From positions 1 to 6,512 of the forward strand of contig CADBME010000062.1 of assembly GCA_902795715.1 (NCBI GenBank): DNA of 6,512 nucleotides, read 5' to 3'. Positions 1 to 6,396 of the stretch are shown here, piece by piece. The first letter of the stretch is position 1, and the number at the start of each line of letters is the position of its first letter. The notes under the pieces are model-generated. The model saw only the letters and a list, made by a program, of their open reading frames with translations. It made no database searches and was not told the origin of the DNA. Source of the DNA: an uncultured Lachnospiraceae bacterium. Lineage in GTDB: Bacteria; Bacillota_A; Clostridia; Lachnospirales; Lachnospiraceae. The translations under genes and the position numbers were made by a program.

Positions 1-2
1 CC

Positions 3-2180
3 AAGAAGACCGGCGGTATCACTATCTCCCATCTTCGTTTTGGTGACGACCCCATCCGCAGCCCCTATTACATCAACCAGGCTGATTTTGTGGCTTGCCA
101 CAATCCTTCCTATGTTGTTAAGGGTTACAAGATGGTACAGGATGTTAAGCCGGGCGGAATCTTCATGATCAACTGCCAGTGGAGTGATGAAGAGCTTGAC
201 AAGCATATGCCTGCTGCATCCAAGAAGTATATCGCAGACAACAATATTCAGTTATACACTATCAACGCTATCGACAAGGCTATCGAGATCGGTATGGGCA
301 AGCGTACCAATACCATCCTCCAGTCTGCTTTCTTCAAGCTGGCCAATGTTATGCCTATCGATGATGCCGTTGAGTTCATGAAGTCTGCTGCCAAGAAGTC
401 CTACAGCAAGAAGGGTGACGCTGTGGTAGAGATGAACTACAAGGCCATCGATGCCGGCGTTGACGCAGTTCACAAGGTTGAGATTCCGGCTTCCTGGAGC
501 AATCCGGCACCGGATGCACCGGCTCCCGAGCTTAAGGGACGTCCTGCAACAGTGAAGCTGGTTAAGGAAGTTATGAATCCCATCGGTCTTATGGATGGTG
601 ACAATCTTCCTGTATCTGCTTTCAAGGACAATGCAGACGGACAGTTCGAGCTTGGCGCTTCCGCATACGAGAAGCGTGGTACAGCCGTTATGGTTCCGGA
701 GTGGGATGCTGAGAAGTGTATCCAGTGTAACAACTGTGCATTTGTTTGTTCCCATGCTACCATCCGTCCCTTCATGATGACGGATGAAGAAGTAGCTGCA
801 GCACCGGATCAGATCAAGACCGCCGATGTCAAGTTAAAGAAAGCCAATATGTACAAGTACACCATGAGCGTATCTCCCTTAGATTGTATGGGATGCGGCG
901 AGTGTGTTACCGTATGTCCTGCTGATGCCATCAAGATGGTTCCCCAGGAATCCCAGGCAGACCAGCAGCCCGTATTCGATTATCTGGTGGCAACGGTTGG
1001 AAGAAAACCGGAAGCACCGGCAGATACAACCGTGGCAGGTTCCCAGTACAACCAGCCGCTGCTTGAGTTCTCCGGCTCCTGTGCAGGATGTGCAGAGACT
1101 TCCTATGCCCGCCTGATCACTCAGCTCTTCGGTGAGCAGATGTATATTTCCAATGCAACAGGATGTTCCTCCATCTGGGGCGGACCTGCTGCTACAGCAC
1201 CCTATACTGTTAACAAAGATTCCGGACGCGGACCGGCATGGGCTAACTCCCTCTTTGAAGACAATGCAGAGCATGGCTTTGGTATGTATCTGGGCCAGAA
1301 GACCCTGCGTAACCAGGCTATTGCCAAACTGAATAAGATGGCAGAAAGCGACAAGGCATCTGATGAGTTTAAGGCTGCTCTGGAAGCATTCCTGGCAACC
1401 AAGGACGACACCAAGAAGAACCCGGCAACGGTTGCTCCTCTTCTGGCTGAGGTTGAGAAGGCTGCAGAGGCCGGATGTCCCGATGCCAAAGAAGTACTTG
1501 CCAAGAAACAGTACCTGTCCAAGAAATCCATCTGGATCTTCGGTGGTGACGGATGGGCATACGATATCGGCTTCGGCGGACTGGATCACGTTCTTGCATC
1601 CGGTGAGAATGTAAACGTTATGGTATTCGATACAGAGATGTACTCCAACACCGGTGGACAGGCTTCCAAGGCTTCCAATATCGGTGAGGTATGTCAGTTC
1701 GCAGCAGCAGGTAAAGAGATCGGTAAGAAGTCTCTTGCAGAGATTGCTATGAGCTATGGCTACGTATACGTAGCACAGATTGCTCTGGGCGCTAACCCCA
1801 ACCAGGCTGTTAAGTGCCTGACAGAGGCTGAGGCTTATGATGGACCGTCCCTGATTATCGGATACGCTCCCTGTGAGCTCCACGGAATCGCTAAGGGCGG
1901 AATGAATCATTGCCAGGATGAGATGAAGGCAGCGGTTAAGGCCGGATACTGGAATCTCTTCTCCTTCGATCCTGCCAAGAAGGCAGCAGGCAAGAATCCA
2001 TTTACCCTGACATCCAAGCCAGGTGATGGAAGCTACCAGGCCTTCCTGAACAACGAAGCACGTTACACTCGTCTGATCAAGCCTTTCCCGGAGAGAGCAG
2101 AGAGACTCTTTGCCAAGTCCGAGCAGGTTGCCAACGAGCGCTTCGAGCATCTGCAGCGGTTAGTTGAGCTTTATAAATAA
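3..2180 (+). CDS. nifJ: Pyruvate:ferredoxin (flavodoxin) oxidoreductase, 5'-truncated by window edge
   Basis: This enzyme oxidatively decarboxylates pyruvate with CoA to acetyl-CoA and CO2, passing electrons to ferredoxin or flavodoxin in the cytoplasm. The frame is open from nt 3, so the GTG at 90 is an internal valine codon, not a start. The visible 725 residues (numbered from nt 3) are about two thirds of the usual 1170-1200. In order they show the gamma (POR) domain to about residue 165; an EKR segment (E223-K224-R225-G226); and a two-cluster ferredoxin domain with cysteines 239/242/245/249 and 295/298/301/305. The TPP-binding domain follows, with proximal-cluster cysteines 360, 363, 388 and 624, GDG at 515-517 and NTGGQ at 549-553. 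By homology with Desulfovibrio africanus PFOR these four cysteines hold the third [4Fe-4S] cluster. The protein ends soon after this domain, so the extra C-terminal domain of the Desulfovibrio enzyme is absent. No frameshift is seen. Codon use is strongly biased (AAG, GAG, GGT/GGA), as expected for high expression. Confidence 0.97.
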   Translation, partial: KKTGGITISHLRFGDDPIRSPYYINQADFVACHNPSYVVKGYKMVQDVKPGGIFMINCQWSDEELDKHMPAASKKYIADNNIQLYTINAIDKAIEIGMGKRTNTILQSAFFKLANVMPIDDAVEFMKSAAKKSYSKKGDAVVEMNYKAIDAGVDAVHKVEIPASWSNPAPDAPAPELKGRPATVKLVKEVMNPIGLMDGDNLPVSAFKDNADGQFELGASAYEKRGTAVMVPEWDAEKCIQCNNCAFVCSHATIRPFMMTDEEVAAAPDQIKTADVKLKKANMYKYTMSVSPLDCMGCGECVTVCPADAIKMVPQESQADQQPVFDYLVATVGRKPEAPADTTVAGSQYNQPLLEFSGSCAGCAETSYARLITQLFGEQMYISNATGCSSIWGGPAATAPYTVNKDSGRGPAWANSLFEDNAEHGFGMYLGQKTLRNQAIAKLNKMAESDKASDEFKAALEAFLATKDDTKKNPATVAPLLAEVEKAAEAGCPDAKEVLAKKQYLSKKSIWIFGGDGWAYDIGFGGLDHVLASGENVNVMVFDTEMYSNTGGQASKASNIGEVCQFAAAGKEIGKKSLAEIAMSYGYVYVAQIALGANPNQAVKCLTEAEAYDGPSLIIGYAPCELHGIAKGGMNHCQDEMKAAVKAGYWNLFSFDPAKKAAGKNPFTLTSKPGDGSYQAFLNNEARYTRLIKPFPERAERLFAKSEQVANERFEHLQRLVELYK

Positions 2181-2280
2181 TCCGGACCGGGAGGTTTGGT
2201 ACAGGTAATAAAGACAACCCCATATATCCTTTTCATAAGAAGTGGGGTATAGACTTATAGCCTGATTTAAAAGTAAGAAA

Positions 2281-2325
2281 AAAGACCTTTTCCCAGGAGA
2301 TGTTCTCCGGGGAGAAGGTCTTTTT
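2281..2325 (+). terminator. Strong Rho-independent terminator after the oxidoreductase gene
   Basis: The arms 2281-2300 and 2304-2323 pair at 19 of 20 positions (one A-G mismatch, one G-T wobble) around a 3-nt loop, TGT. A TTTTTCTT tract follows. An A-rich stretch precedes the 5' arm, so it could also stop transcription from the opposite strand. It separates the oxidoreductase from the secreted-protein gene. Confidence 0.93.
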
Positions 2326-2327
2326 CT

Positions 2328-2364
2328 TATCATTTTGTATCATTTTACACCCTGCTATCATTTT
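2328..2364 (+). repeat. Three direct copies of TATCATTTT upstream of the promoter
   Basis: Exact 9-nt copies lie at 2328-2336, 2338-2346 and 2356-2364, with start-to-start spacings of 10 and 18 nt. The first overlaps the end of the preceding terminator T-tract; the last ends one base before the candidate -35 hexamer. Position and spacing near one and two helical turns suggest a possible regulator-binding array. The AT-rich composition makes chance a real alternative. Confidence 0.5.
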
Positions 2365-2365
2365 A

Positions 2366-2394
2366 TTGCATTTATATGACCCAGTGGTTATAAT
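2366..2394 (+). promoter_or_regulatory. Predicted sigma-A type promoter of the beta-helix gene
   Basis: The -35 hexamer is TTGCAT (2366-2371) and the -10 is a perfect TATAAT (2389-2394), separated by 17 nt. Transcription would start near 2400-2402, giving a leader of about 70 nt before the GTG at 2471. It is the best promoter match in the window and probably also serves the MATE gene downstream. Confidence 0.75.
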
Positions 2395-2415
2395 TACTTT
2401 GATGAAGGAAGTAAT
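2393..2415. promoter_or_regulatory. Inverted repeat over the predicted transcription start
   Basis: ATTACTT (2393-2399) and AAGTAAT (2409-2415) are perfect inverted copies with a 9-nt spacer. The left arm overlaps the last two bases of the -10 element, and the site covers the expected start point. That is the usual place for a repressor operator. It could also fold as a weak hairpin at the mRNA 5' end. The role is inferred from position only. Confidence 0.4.
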
Positions 2416-2454
2416 CACCGGATTATTATGGGAATAAATGTATGAATGAAAAGC

Positions 2455-2462
2455 AAGGGGGA
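2455..2462 (+). promoter_or_regulatory. Ribosome binding site AAGGGGGA for the GTG start at 2471
   Basis: The purine-rich AAGGGGGA lies 8 nt before the GTG at 2471. It decides the start, because the same frame is closed upstream by TGA at 2447 and has no ATG, GTG or TTG in between. Starting at the internal ATG (2507) would lose the positively charged n-region of the signal peptide. Confidence 0.7.
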
Positions 2463-2470
2463 TTGGTATC

Positions 2471-3937
2471 GTGACAGTATCTTGCAGAAAGACATTGGCA
2501 AAGGTGATGATGGGAGCAGCCTCTTTCCTGTTATTTGGAATCCTGGCTGGCTTTGCGCCGGAAATGGCCATCCATGTTTGCGCACAGGAGGTTGTAATCA
2601 CTCCCAATGAGGTGGATTCCATCAATGAGGAGCTTGAGAAGGGCAATGATGTGAAACTTGTGCCGGGAGAGACTTATGATTTCCCCCACGTTGTCGCCCG
2701 GAGCAACACGACCATTGATGCGACAGGTGCCATCATATATGGGAATACCAGGCTGATCTGCAGTCCCCGCAATTCTTTTTGCGGAGAGTACGATTATGAT
2801 CTGACCAATTTTACAGTTAAGGGCGGGACCTGGAGGAATTATAATCCTGAAGGTCATGCCAAGACGGCCATGGAGGTCAGTTATGCCAAAAACATTGTAT
2901 TTGATGGTCTGGATATGGAATACTGCAATTATGAAGGTCATTCCATTGAGATTACGGCCTGTTCCAATGTGACGATTAAAAACTGCAGAATCATGGCTCT
3001 GGGCACGCCGGAGCCGGAATCCAATGAGGAACAGATTCAGATTGACATTGCGTCGACATCAGCCAACGTTCCCTTTTTGCCGGATAGCCTGCTTACCGGG
3101 GAGACCTGTCATGATATTAAGATTTTGAATAATGTAGTGACAGGAAGCCGCGCCGTCTGCACCAATTTTACCAAGGCGGCTTACTCGGGAAACTGTCATA
3201 CCAATATTGTCGTTGAAGGAAATATACTGACCGGAATGACTTCTGAAGCGTTGGCTCTTTTTAACACGACTTCCGGTTCGGTGAAAAGCAATGTATGTAT
3301 ATCCATGGCAAAGAAGGGAAGTTCAAGCAGATCGGAGTCCTACTATAGCGGCTGTCATATTCGGATGCAGAGAAGGGTCGATAATGGAGATGCCTATGCA
3401 AAACGCAGGATTAAAGTATCCGGGAACACTTTCAAAGGGGAACGGTTTGGTCTCAAGATTGGAAGTGCGGATGCAGACGGCTTTTCCTATGTAGCTGTGT
3501 CAAAAAACAATGTATACAGTGCATTAGCTAATTTCTCTTATGCCTATCGATACGATTCCCGCCTTGAAGGAAAGATTGCCGAATACCAGAATGTCAGATT
3601 CAGGCAGCCGGTGGATCAATTTGTCGGAAGCCAGGGGAGAATCATGGCAAAAATGATTTCGAGAATGCGTATTTCAGGCAAGAAAAAGCTCACAGTCGGC
3701 AAGTCCATGAGGCTCAAGGCCGTTCTGGCCCCTTCCAATGCGTCCATAAAAAAAGTAAAATGGAGGGTTAGCAATCCAAGATATGCTTCCATATCCTCCT
3801 CCGGAAAGCTTAAGGCAAAAAAAGCGGGAAAAGGGAGGACGATCATTGTATGTGCTTCTTCGACTGACGGGTACGGAGTCAAGGCCTATAAGAAAATCAA
3901 GATTATAAAGAAAAAGAAGAAGAAAAAAAAGAAATAG
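2471..3937 (+). CDS. Secreted right-handed beta-helix protein with Ig-like domain and polylysine tail
   Basis: The 488-residue product starts at GTG. Residues 1-38 form a signal peptide: basic n-region (R6, K7, K11), hydrophobic core at about 12-29, likely cleavage after V-C-A38. Residues about 55-375 look like a parallel beta-helix built from short N-V-T-I-K-N-C type rungs, e.g. near 105-118, 139-150, 166-174, 215-224, 245-254 and 313-322. A segment with E-E-Q-I-Q-I-D (186-192) inside the helix resembles one I recall from other Firmicutes surface beta-helix proteins. Residues about 398-478 fit a bacterial Ig-like (Big_2) domain, with W431 and the S-S-G-K-L-K-A-K motif near 442-449. The protein ends in nine lysines (480-488). 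There is no LPXTG, SLH or choline-binding anchor. Beta-helix folds are common in polysaccharide lyases, epimerases and adhesins, so a role on extracellular glycans is plausible, but no catalytic set is recognised. The MATE gene follows after 64 nt without an obvious terminator. Confidence 0.85.
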   Translation: MTVSCRKTLAKVMMGAASFLLFGILAGFAPEMAIHVCAQEVVITPNEVDSINEELEKGNDVKLVPGETYDFPHVVARSNTTIDATGAIIYGNTRLICSPRNSFCGEYDYDLTNFTVKGGTWRNYNPEGHAKTAMEVSYAKNIVFDGLDMEYCNYEGHSIEITACSNVTIKNCRIMALGTPEPESNEEQIQIDIASTSANVPFLPDSLLTGETCHDIKILNNVVTGSRAVCTNFTKAAYSGNCHTNIVVEGNILTGMTSEALALFNTTSGSVKSNVCISMAKKGSSSRSESYYSGCHIRMQRRVDNGDAYAKRRIKVSGNTFKGERFGLKIGSADADGFSYVAVSKNNVYSALANFSYAYRYDSRLEGKIAEYQNVRFRQPVDQFVGSQGRIMAKMISRMRISGKKKLTVGKSMRLKAVLAPSNASIKKVKWRVSNPRYASISSSGKLKAKKAGKGRTIIVCASSTDGYGVKAYKKIKIIKKKKKKKKK

Positions 3938-3984
3938 CCCCCTTTATTAATATCATGTGGATCAGAGACAGTTTGGAGTAAAGC

Positions 3985-3992
3985 AAAAGGAG
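3985..3992 (+). promoter_or_regulatory. Ribosome binding site AAAAGGAG for the MATE gene start at 4002
   Basis: AAAAGGAG sits 9 nt before the ATG at 4002. This supports the long form of the transporter, including its repetitive N-terminus. The next candidate start, ATG at 4098 (Met33), has no comparably good Shine-Dalgarno sequence in front of it. Confidence 0.7.
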
Positions 3993-4001
3993 TAAGAAGA
4001 C

Positions 4002-5441
4002 ATGAATTCCCAGAAGAACACTTCCTATAATTCAGAGCAGACCGAGAAACAACAAGAACAGACCGGGAAAGAGAGGGAGCAGGCCGGGAAGCGGCAAATG
4101 GAAGAGAACAAGATGGGCTATATGCCCGTGCCCAGGCTGCTTTTTTCCATGGCTGTTCCCATGATGATTTCCATGATGGTCCAGGCTTTGTACAACGTGG
4201 TGGACAGTATCTTTGTTGCCCAGCTCAGTGAAGACGCTTTGACATCGGTGTCTCTGGCCTTCCCCATGCAGAACCTGATGATTGCGGTAGGAAGCGGAAT
4301 CGGAGTCGGTACCAATGCCCTCCTGTCAAAAAAACTGGGAGAAAAGGACAATGAGACAGCAAGCAGTTCCGCTGTACATGGTATTTTTCTGTCAGTTATT
4401 GCCTATATTATTTTTGCCTTGTTCGGAATCTTTCTTACAAGGACATTTTTTCAGGGGCAGACGGATATCAAAGTCATCATTGACGGCGGTGTAGAATATC
4501 TGACCATAATCTGTGTCGTTTCTTTTGGCCTCTTCGGTCAGATTATCCTGGAGAGACTGCTCCAGTCCACCGGAAAGACCATCTATTCCATGATCACTCA
4601 GGGAACAGGAGCTATAATCAACATTATTCTGGACCCTATACTGATTTTCGGTTTGTTCGGCATGCCCAAACTGGGCATTCGAGGGGCGGCTATTGCGACA
4701 GTCATCGGGCAAATTGTAGCAAGCTGCCTGGCTCTGTACTTTAACATTTCAAAGAATAAGGAGATTTCTCTGTCTTTCCATGGCTTTCATCCCCGGGGGA
4801 ATATTATCGGCAGGATTCTCTATGTGGGCGTGCCCTCGATCATCATGGTAGCCGTAACCTCGGTAACTGTTTTCGGCCTCAACCGGATTCTGATGCAATT
4901 CTCATCTACGGCCGCAGCTGTTCTGGGAGCATATTTTAAACTGCAGAGCTTTATCATGATGCCGGTTTTCGGCTTAAACAGCGGTATGATTCCCATCATA
5001 GCCTTCAACTACGGAGCAAAAAACGGAGACCGTATTGGTCAGACCATCAAGCTCAGTGTTATTACAGCTATGATCATCATGGCTTTGGGTATGGCTCTGC
5101 TGCATATATTCCCGGCTCAGCTTCTGATGCTCTTTAACGCCTCGGATCATATGCTGTCCATCGGTGTTCCTGCCCTTAAGACGATCAGTCTGAGTTTCAT
5201 TTTTGCAGGCTATTGTATCGTCTTATCTTCTGTATTTCAGGCTTTTGGTAAAGGGATACTCAGTATGATCGTGTCGCTCATGAGACAGCTGGTAGTCCTC
5301 CTCCCGGCGGCCTATCTTCTGGCCAAGACGGGAGAAGTGAATAATGTCTGGTGGGCTTATCCTCTGGCAGAAGTCATGTCATTGATCTTGTCTACCCTCT
5401 TCCTTATCCGGATTCACAAAAGTTTAATCAGTAAGCTTTAG
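4002..5441 (+). CDS. MATE-family multidrug/sodium or proton antiporter
   Basis: This 479-residue integral membrane protein belongs to the multi-antimicrobial extrusion (MATE) family, which exports organic cations and drugs in exchange for Na+ or H+. Residues 1-40 are hydrophilic. The remaining roughly 440 residues match the family's usual length and show about 12 hydrophobic segments in two related halves, each opening with a V-P motif (A-V-P at 51-53; G-V-P at 276-278). Family-like stretches include L-L-S-K-K-L-G at 107-113, the D-P-I-L-I-F-G to L-G-I-R-G-A-A region at 211-230, and N-Y-G-A at 336-339. The substrate cannot be read from the sequence. The N-terminus carries three seven-residue repeats, described separately. 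The gene has its own good ribosome binding site but no clear promoter in the 64-nt gap upstream, so co-transcription with the beta-helix gene is likely. It is convergent with the lactonase-like gene. Confidence 0.93.
   Translation: MNSQKNTSYNSEQTEKQQEQTGKEREQAGKRQMEENKMGYMPVPRLLFSMAVPMMISMMVQALYNVVDSIFVAQLSEDALTSVSLAFPMQNLMIAVGSGIGVGTNALLSKKLGEKDNETASSSAVHGIFLSVIAYIIFALFGIFLTRTFFQGQTDIKVIIDGGVEYLTIICVVSFGLFGQIILERLLQSTGKTIYSMITQGTGAIINIILDPILIFGLFGMPKLGIRGAAIATVIGQIVASCLALYFNISKNKEISLSFHGFHPRGNIIGRILYVGVPSIIMVAVTSVTVFGLNRILMQFSSTAAAVLGAYFKLQSFIMMPVFGLNSGMIPIIAFNYGAKNGDRIGQTIKLSVITAMIIMALGMALLHIFPAQLLMLFNASDHMLSIGVPALKTISLSFIFAGYCIVLSSVFQAFGKGILSMIVSLMRQLVVLLPAAYLLAKTGEVNNVWWAYPLAEVMSLILSTLFLIRIHKSLISKL
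4035..4097 (+). repeat. Three imperfect 21-bp tandem repeats inside the MATE gene
   Basis: Units 4035-4055, 4056-4076 and 4077-4097 encode E-Q-T-E-K-Q-Q, E-Q-T-G-K-E-R and E-Q-A-G-K-R-Q (residues 12-32). The first 15 bases of each unit are well conserved and the last six vary. The phase is a heptad, but no hydrophobic a/d positions are present, so this is a charged segment rather than a classical coiled coil. The array ends exactly at the alternative start Met33. Confidence 0.8.
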
Positions 5442-5453
5442 GCTTAAGACAAA

Positions 5454-5487
5454 AAAAGGAGACAGGAATAGCCGGCTGTCTCCTTTT
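5454..5487. terminator. Hairpin terminator 1 between convergent genes
   Basis: Arms 5454-5465 (AAAAGGAGACAG) and 5476-5487 (CTGTCTCCTTTT) are perfectly complementary over 12 bp, with a 10-nt loop. The site lies 12 nt after the MATE stop codon. The + strand has TTTT inside the 3' arm. On the - strand the hairpin runs into seven T residues (complement of 5451-5457), so it should work in both directions. Confidence 0.87.
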
Positions 5488-5501
5488 CAGGGAAAAAAAG
5501 A

Positions 5502-5528
5502 GGAGACAGAGCATTGTCCTCTGTCTCC
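5502..5528. terminator. Hairpin terminator 2, main stop for the minus-strand hydrolase gene
   Basis: Arms 5502-5511 (GGAGACAGAG) and 5519-5528 (CTCTGTCTCC) pair over 10 bp with a 7-nt loop. On the - strand it begins 7 nt after the hydrolase stop codon and is followed by C and seven-T tracts (complement of 5493-5500). On the + strand it is followed by CTTTCTTTTATT, so it also backs up terminator 1. Confidence 0.87.
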
Positions 5529-5535
5529 CTTTCTT

Positions 5536-6342
5536 TTATTCGTAATATTGAGGTGCCTTCTTCAGTGTCTGGAAAAGATCCCAGTCGTGAGCGGGAATCA
5601 TGGTAGCGTGATACTTGTTGGTCAGGTAACGAACCCGCTCGATGGACTTGAAATACTCCGGCCTCTGTCCGAGTAGTCCGGAAGCTTTTCCGGGTGGTCC
5701 GTAGATCTCCATGGTGTAAACTGCATCCATGGGGAATACAAAGGTTCCTTCTTTTTCCAGATGAATGATCAGGCCCAAGAGACCGGGTGTGTGTCCCGGA
5801 AGATTAACAACTTCTACACCGGGAACCAATTCGAAGTCATCTTCTACCAATCTGTAGTGATCGACTACGACATCCAGATCGTTTTTACAGTAGCCGACCC
5901 ACTGGGTGTAGTCATTGGTGACACGAACCATGGTCTGGGCGTATTCAAAGTCTGCTTTGGGTGCGTAGATATCGGCATGTTTAAAAAGATGAACATTGCC
6001 GGTATGGTCAAAGTGCATGTGAGACAGAACGACCGTATCAATATCGCTTGCCCGAACCCCTACTTTGGCCAGCTGAATCTCCAGATTCTGTTCGATGGTC
6101 TGATGAAGGTCGTAGGCGTCGGCAATATCCGGTGCCCAGTGACCGTGCATGGCATTCATGTTGCTGCCGGTGTCATAAAGGATCCAGCCATTATCGTGCT
6201 GAATCAGTATACACATGACCGGAAGGTTATAAAAAGTGTGCTTCACATCCGGATTACTCCGGGTTGCGATGGTAGAGTTAGCAACTACATTATTTTTGTC
6301 CGTCTTAAGATAGCCCGTATCAAGAATATAAAACCTGAGCAT
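5536..6342 (-). CDS. Metallo-beta-lactamase-fold hydrolase, N-acyl homoserine lactonase type
   Basis: The 268-residue protein has the dinuclear zinc site of metallo-beta-lactamase-fold hydrolases: H108-x-H110-x-D112-H113, H184 in G-H-T-P-G, D206 and H252 in P-A-H-D. The D57-T-G turn precedes the core, as is usual. Y209, three residues after D206, matches the position of the Tyr194 that assists lactone binding in Bacillus AiiA, and the length is close to that of AiiA-type lactonases (about 250). These features suggest hydrolysis of a lactone or related cyclic ester. The true substrate is unknown, since many family members named by homology have not been tested on acyl homoserine lactones. No signal peptide or membrane segment is seen, so it is cytoplasmic. 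The ATG is preceded by AAAGGAGGT (complement of 6348-6356) with a 5-nt spacer, a very strong ribosome binding site. It is transcribed alone, ends at a shared terminator region, and has a palindrome in its leader. Confidence 0.88.
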   Translation of the reverse strand: MLRFYILDTGYLKTDKNNVVANSTIATRSNPDVKHTFYNLPVMCILIQHDNGWILYDTGSNMNAMHGHWAPDIADAYDLHQTIEQNLEIQLAKVGVRASDIDTVVLSHMHFDHTGNVHLFKHADIYAPKADFEYAQTMVRVTNDYTQWVGYCKNDLDVVVDHYRLVEDDFELVPGVEVVNLPGHTPGLLGLIIHLEKEGTFVFPMDAVYTMEIYGPPGKASGLLGQRPEYFKSIERVRYLTNKYHATMIPAHDWDLFQTLKKAPQYYE

Positions 6343-6369
6343 GTTTTACCTCCTTTTATCGGTCTCGGT

Positions 6370-6381
6370 TTCCTATAGGAA
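6370..6381. promoter_or_regulatory. 12-bp perfect palindrome upstream of the hydrolase gene
   Basis: TTCCTATAGGAA is self-complementary and lies 27 nt upstream of the hydrolase ATG, before its ribosome binding site. Its place suggests an operator or a leader element. No regulator family is recognised from the motif. Confidence 0.4.
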
Positions 6382-6396
6382 TCATTCTTTGTACCT

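Noticed and set aside
90..92. GTG as the start of the oxidoreductase gene
   Set aside because: The frame continues upstream to the window edge with conserved family sequence (G-G-I-T-I-S-H-L-R-F-G), so this is an internal valine.
879..2150. 423-codon open frame on the minus strand inside the oxidoreductase gene
   Set aside because: It lies wholly antisense to a clear, conserved enzyme frame. The translation is Cys/Leu/Ser-rich with no recognisable domain, as expected from a shadow of strongly biased codons.
2217..2248. Hairpin ACCCCA/TGGGGT just after the oxidoreductase stop
   Set aside because: Only 6 bp with a 20-nt loop and no T-tract. The much stronger hairpin at 2281-2325 explains termination.
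3903..3908. TATAAT on the minus strand at the 3' end of the beta-helix gene
   Set aside because: There is no minus-strand gene downstream. It arises by chance from A/T-rich isoleucine and lysine codons.
3951..3956. TATCAT as a -10 element for the MATE gene
   Set aside because: The position about 17 nt upstream is an A-rich lysine-coding stretch with no resemblance to a -35 hexamer.
5761..6378. 205-codon open frame on the plus strand opposite the hydrolase gene
   Set aside because: The minus-strand frame carries the complete metal-binding motif set and a strong ribosome binding site. The plus frame has neither and shows no domain.
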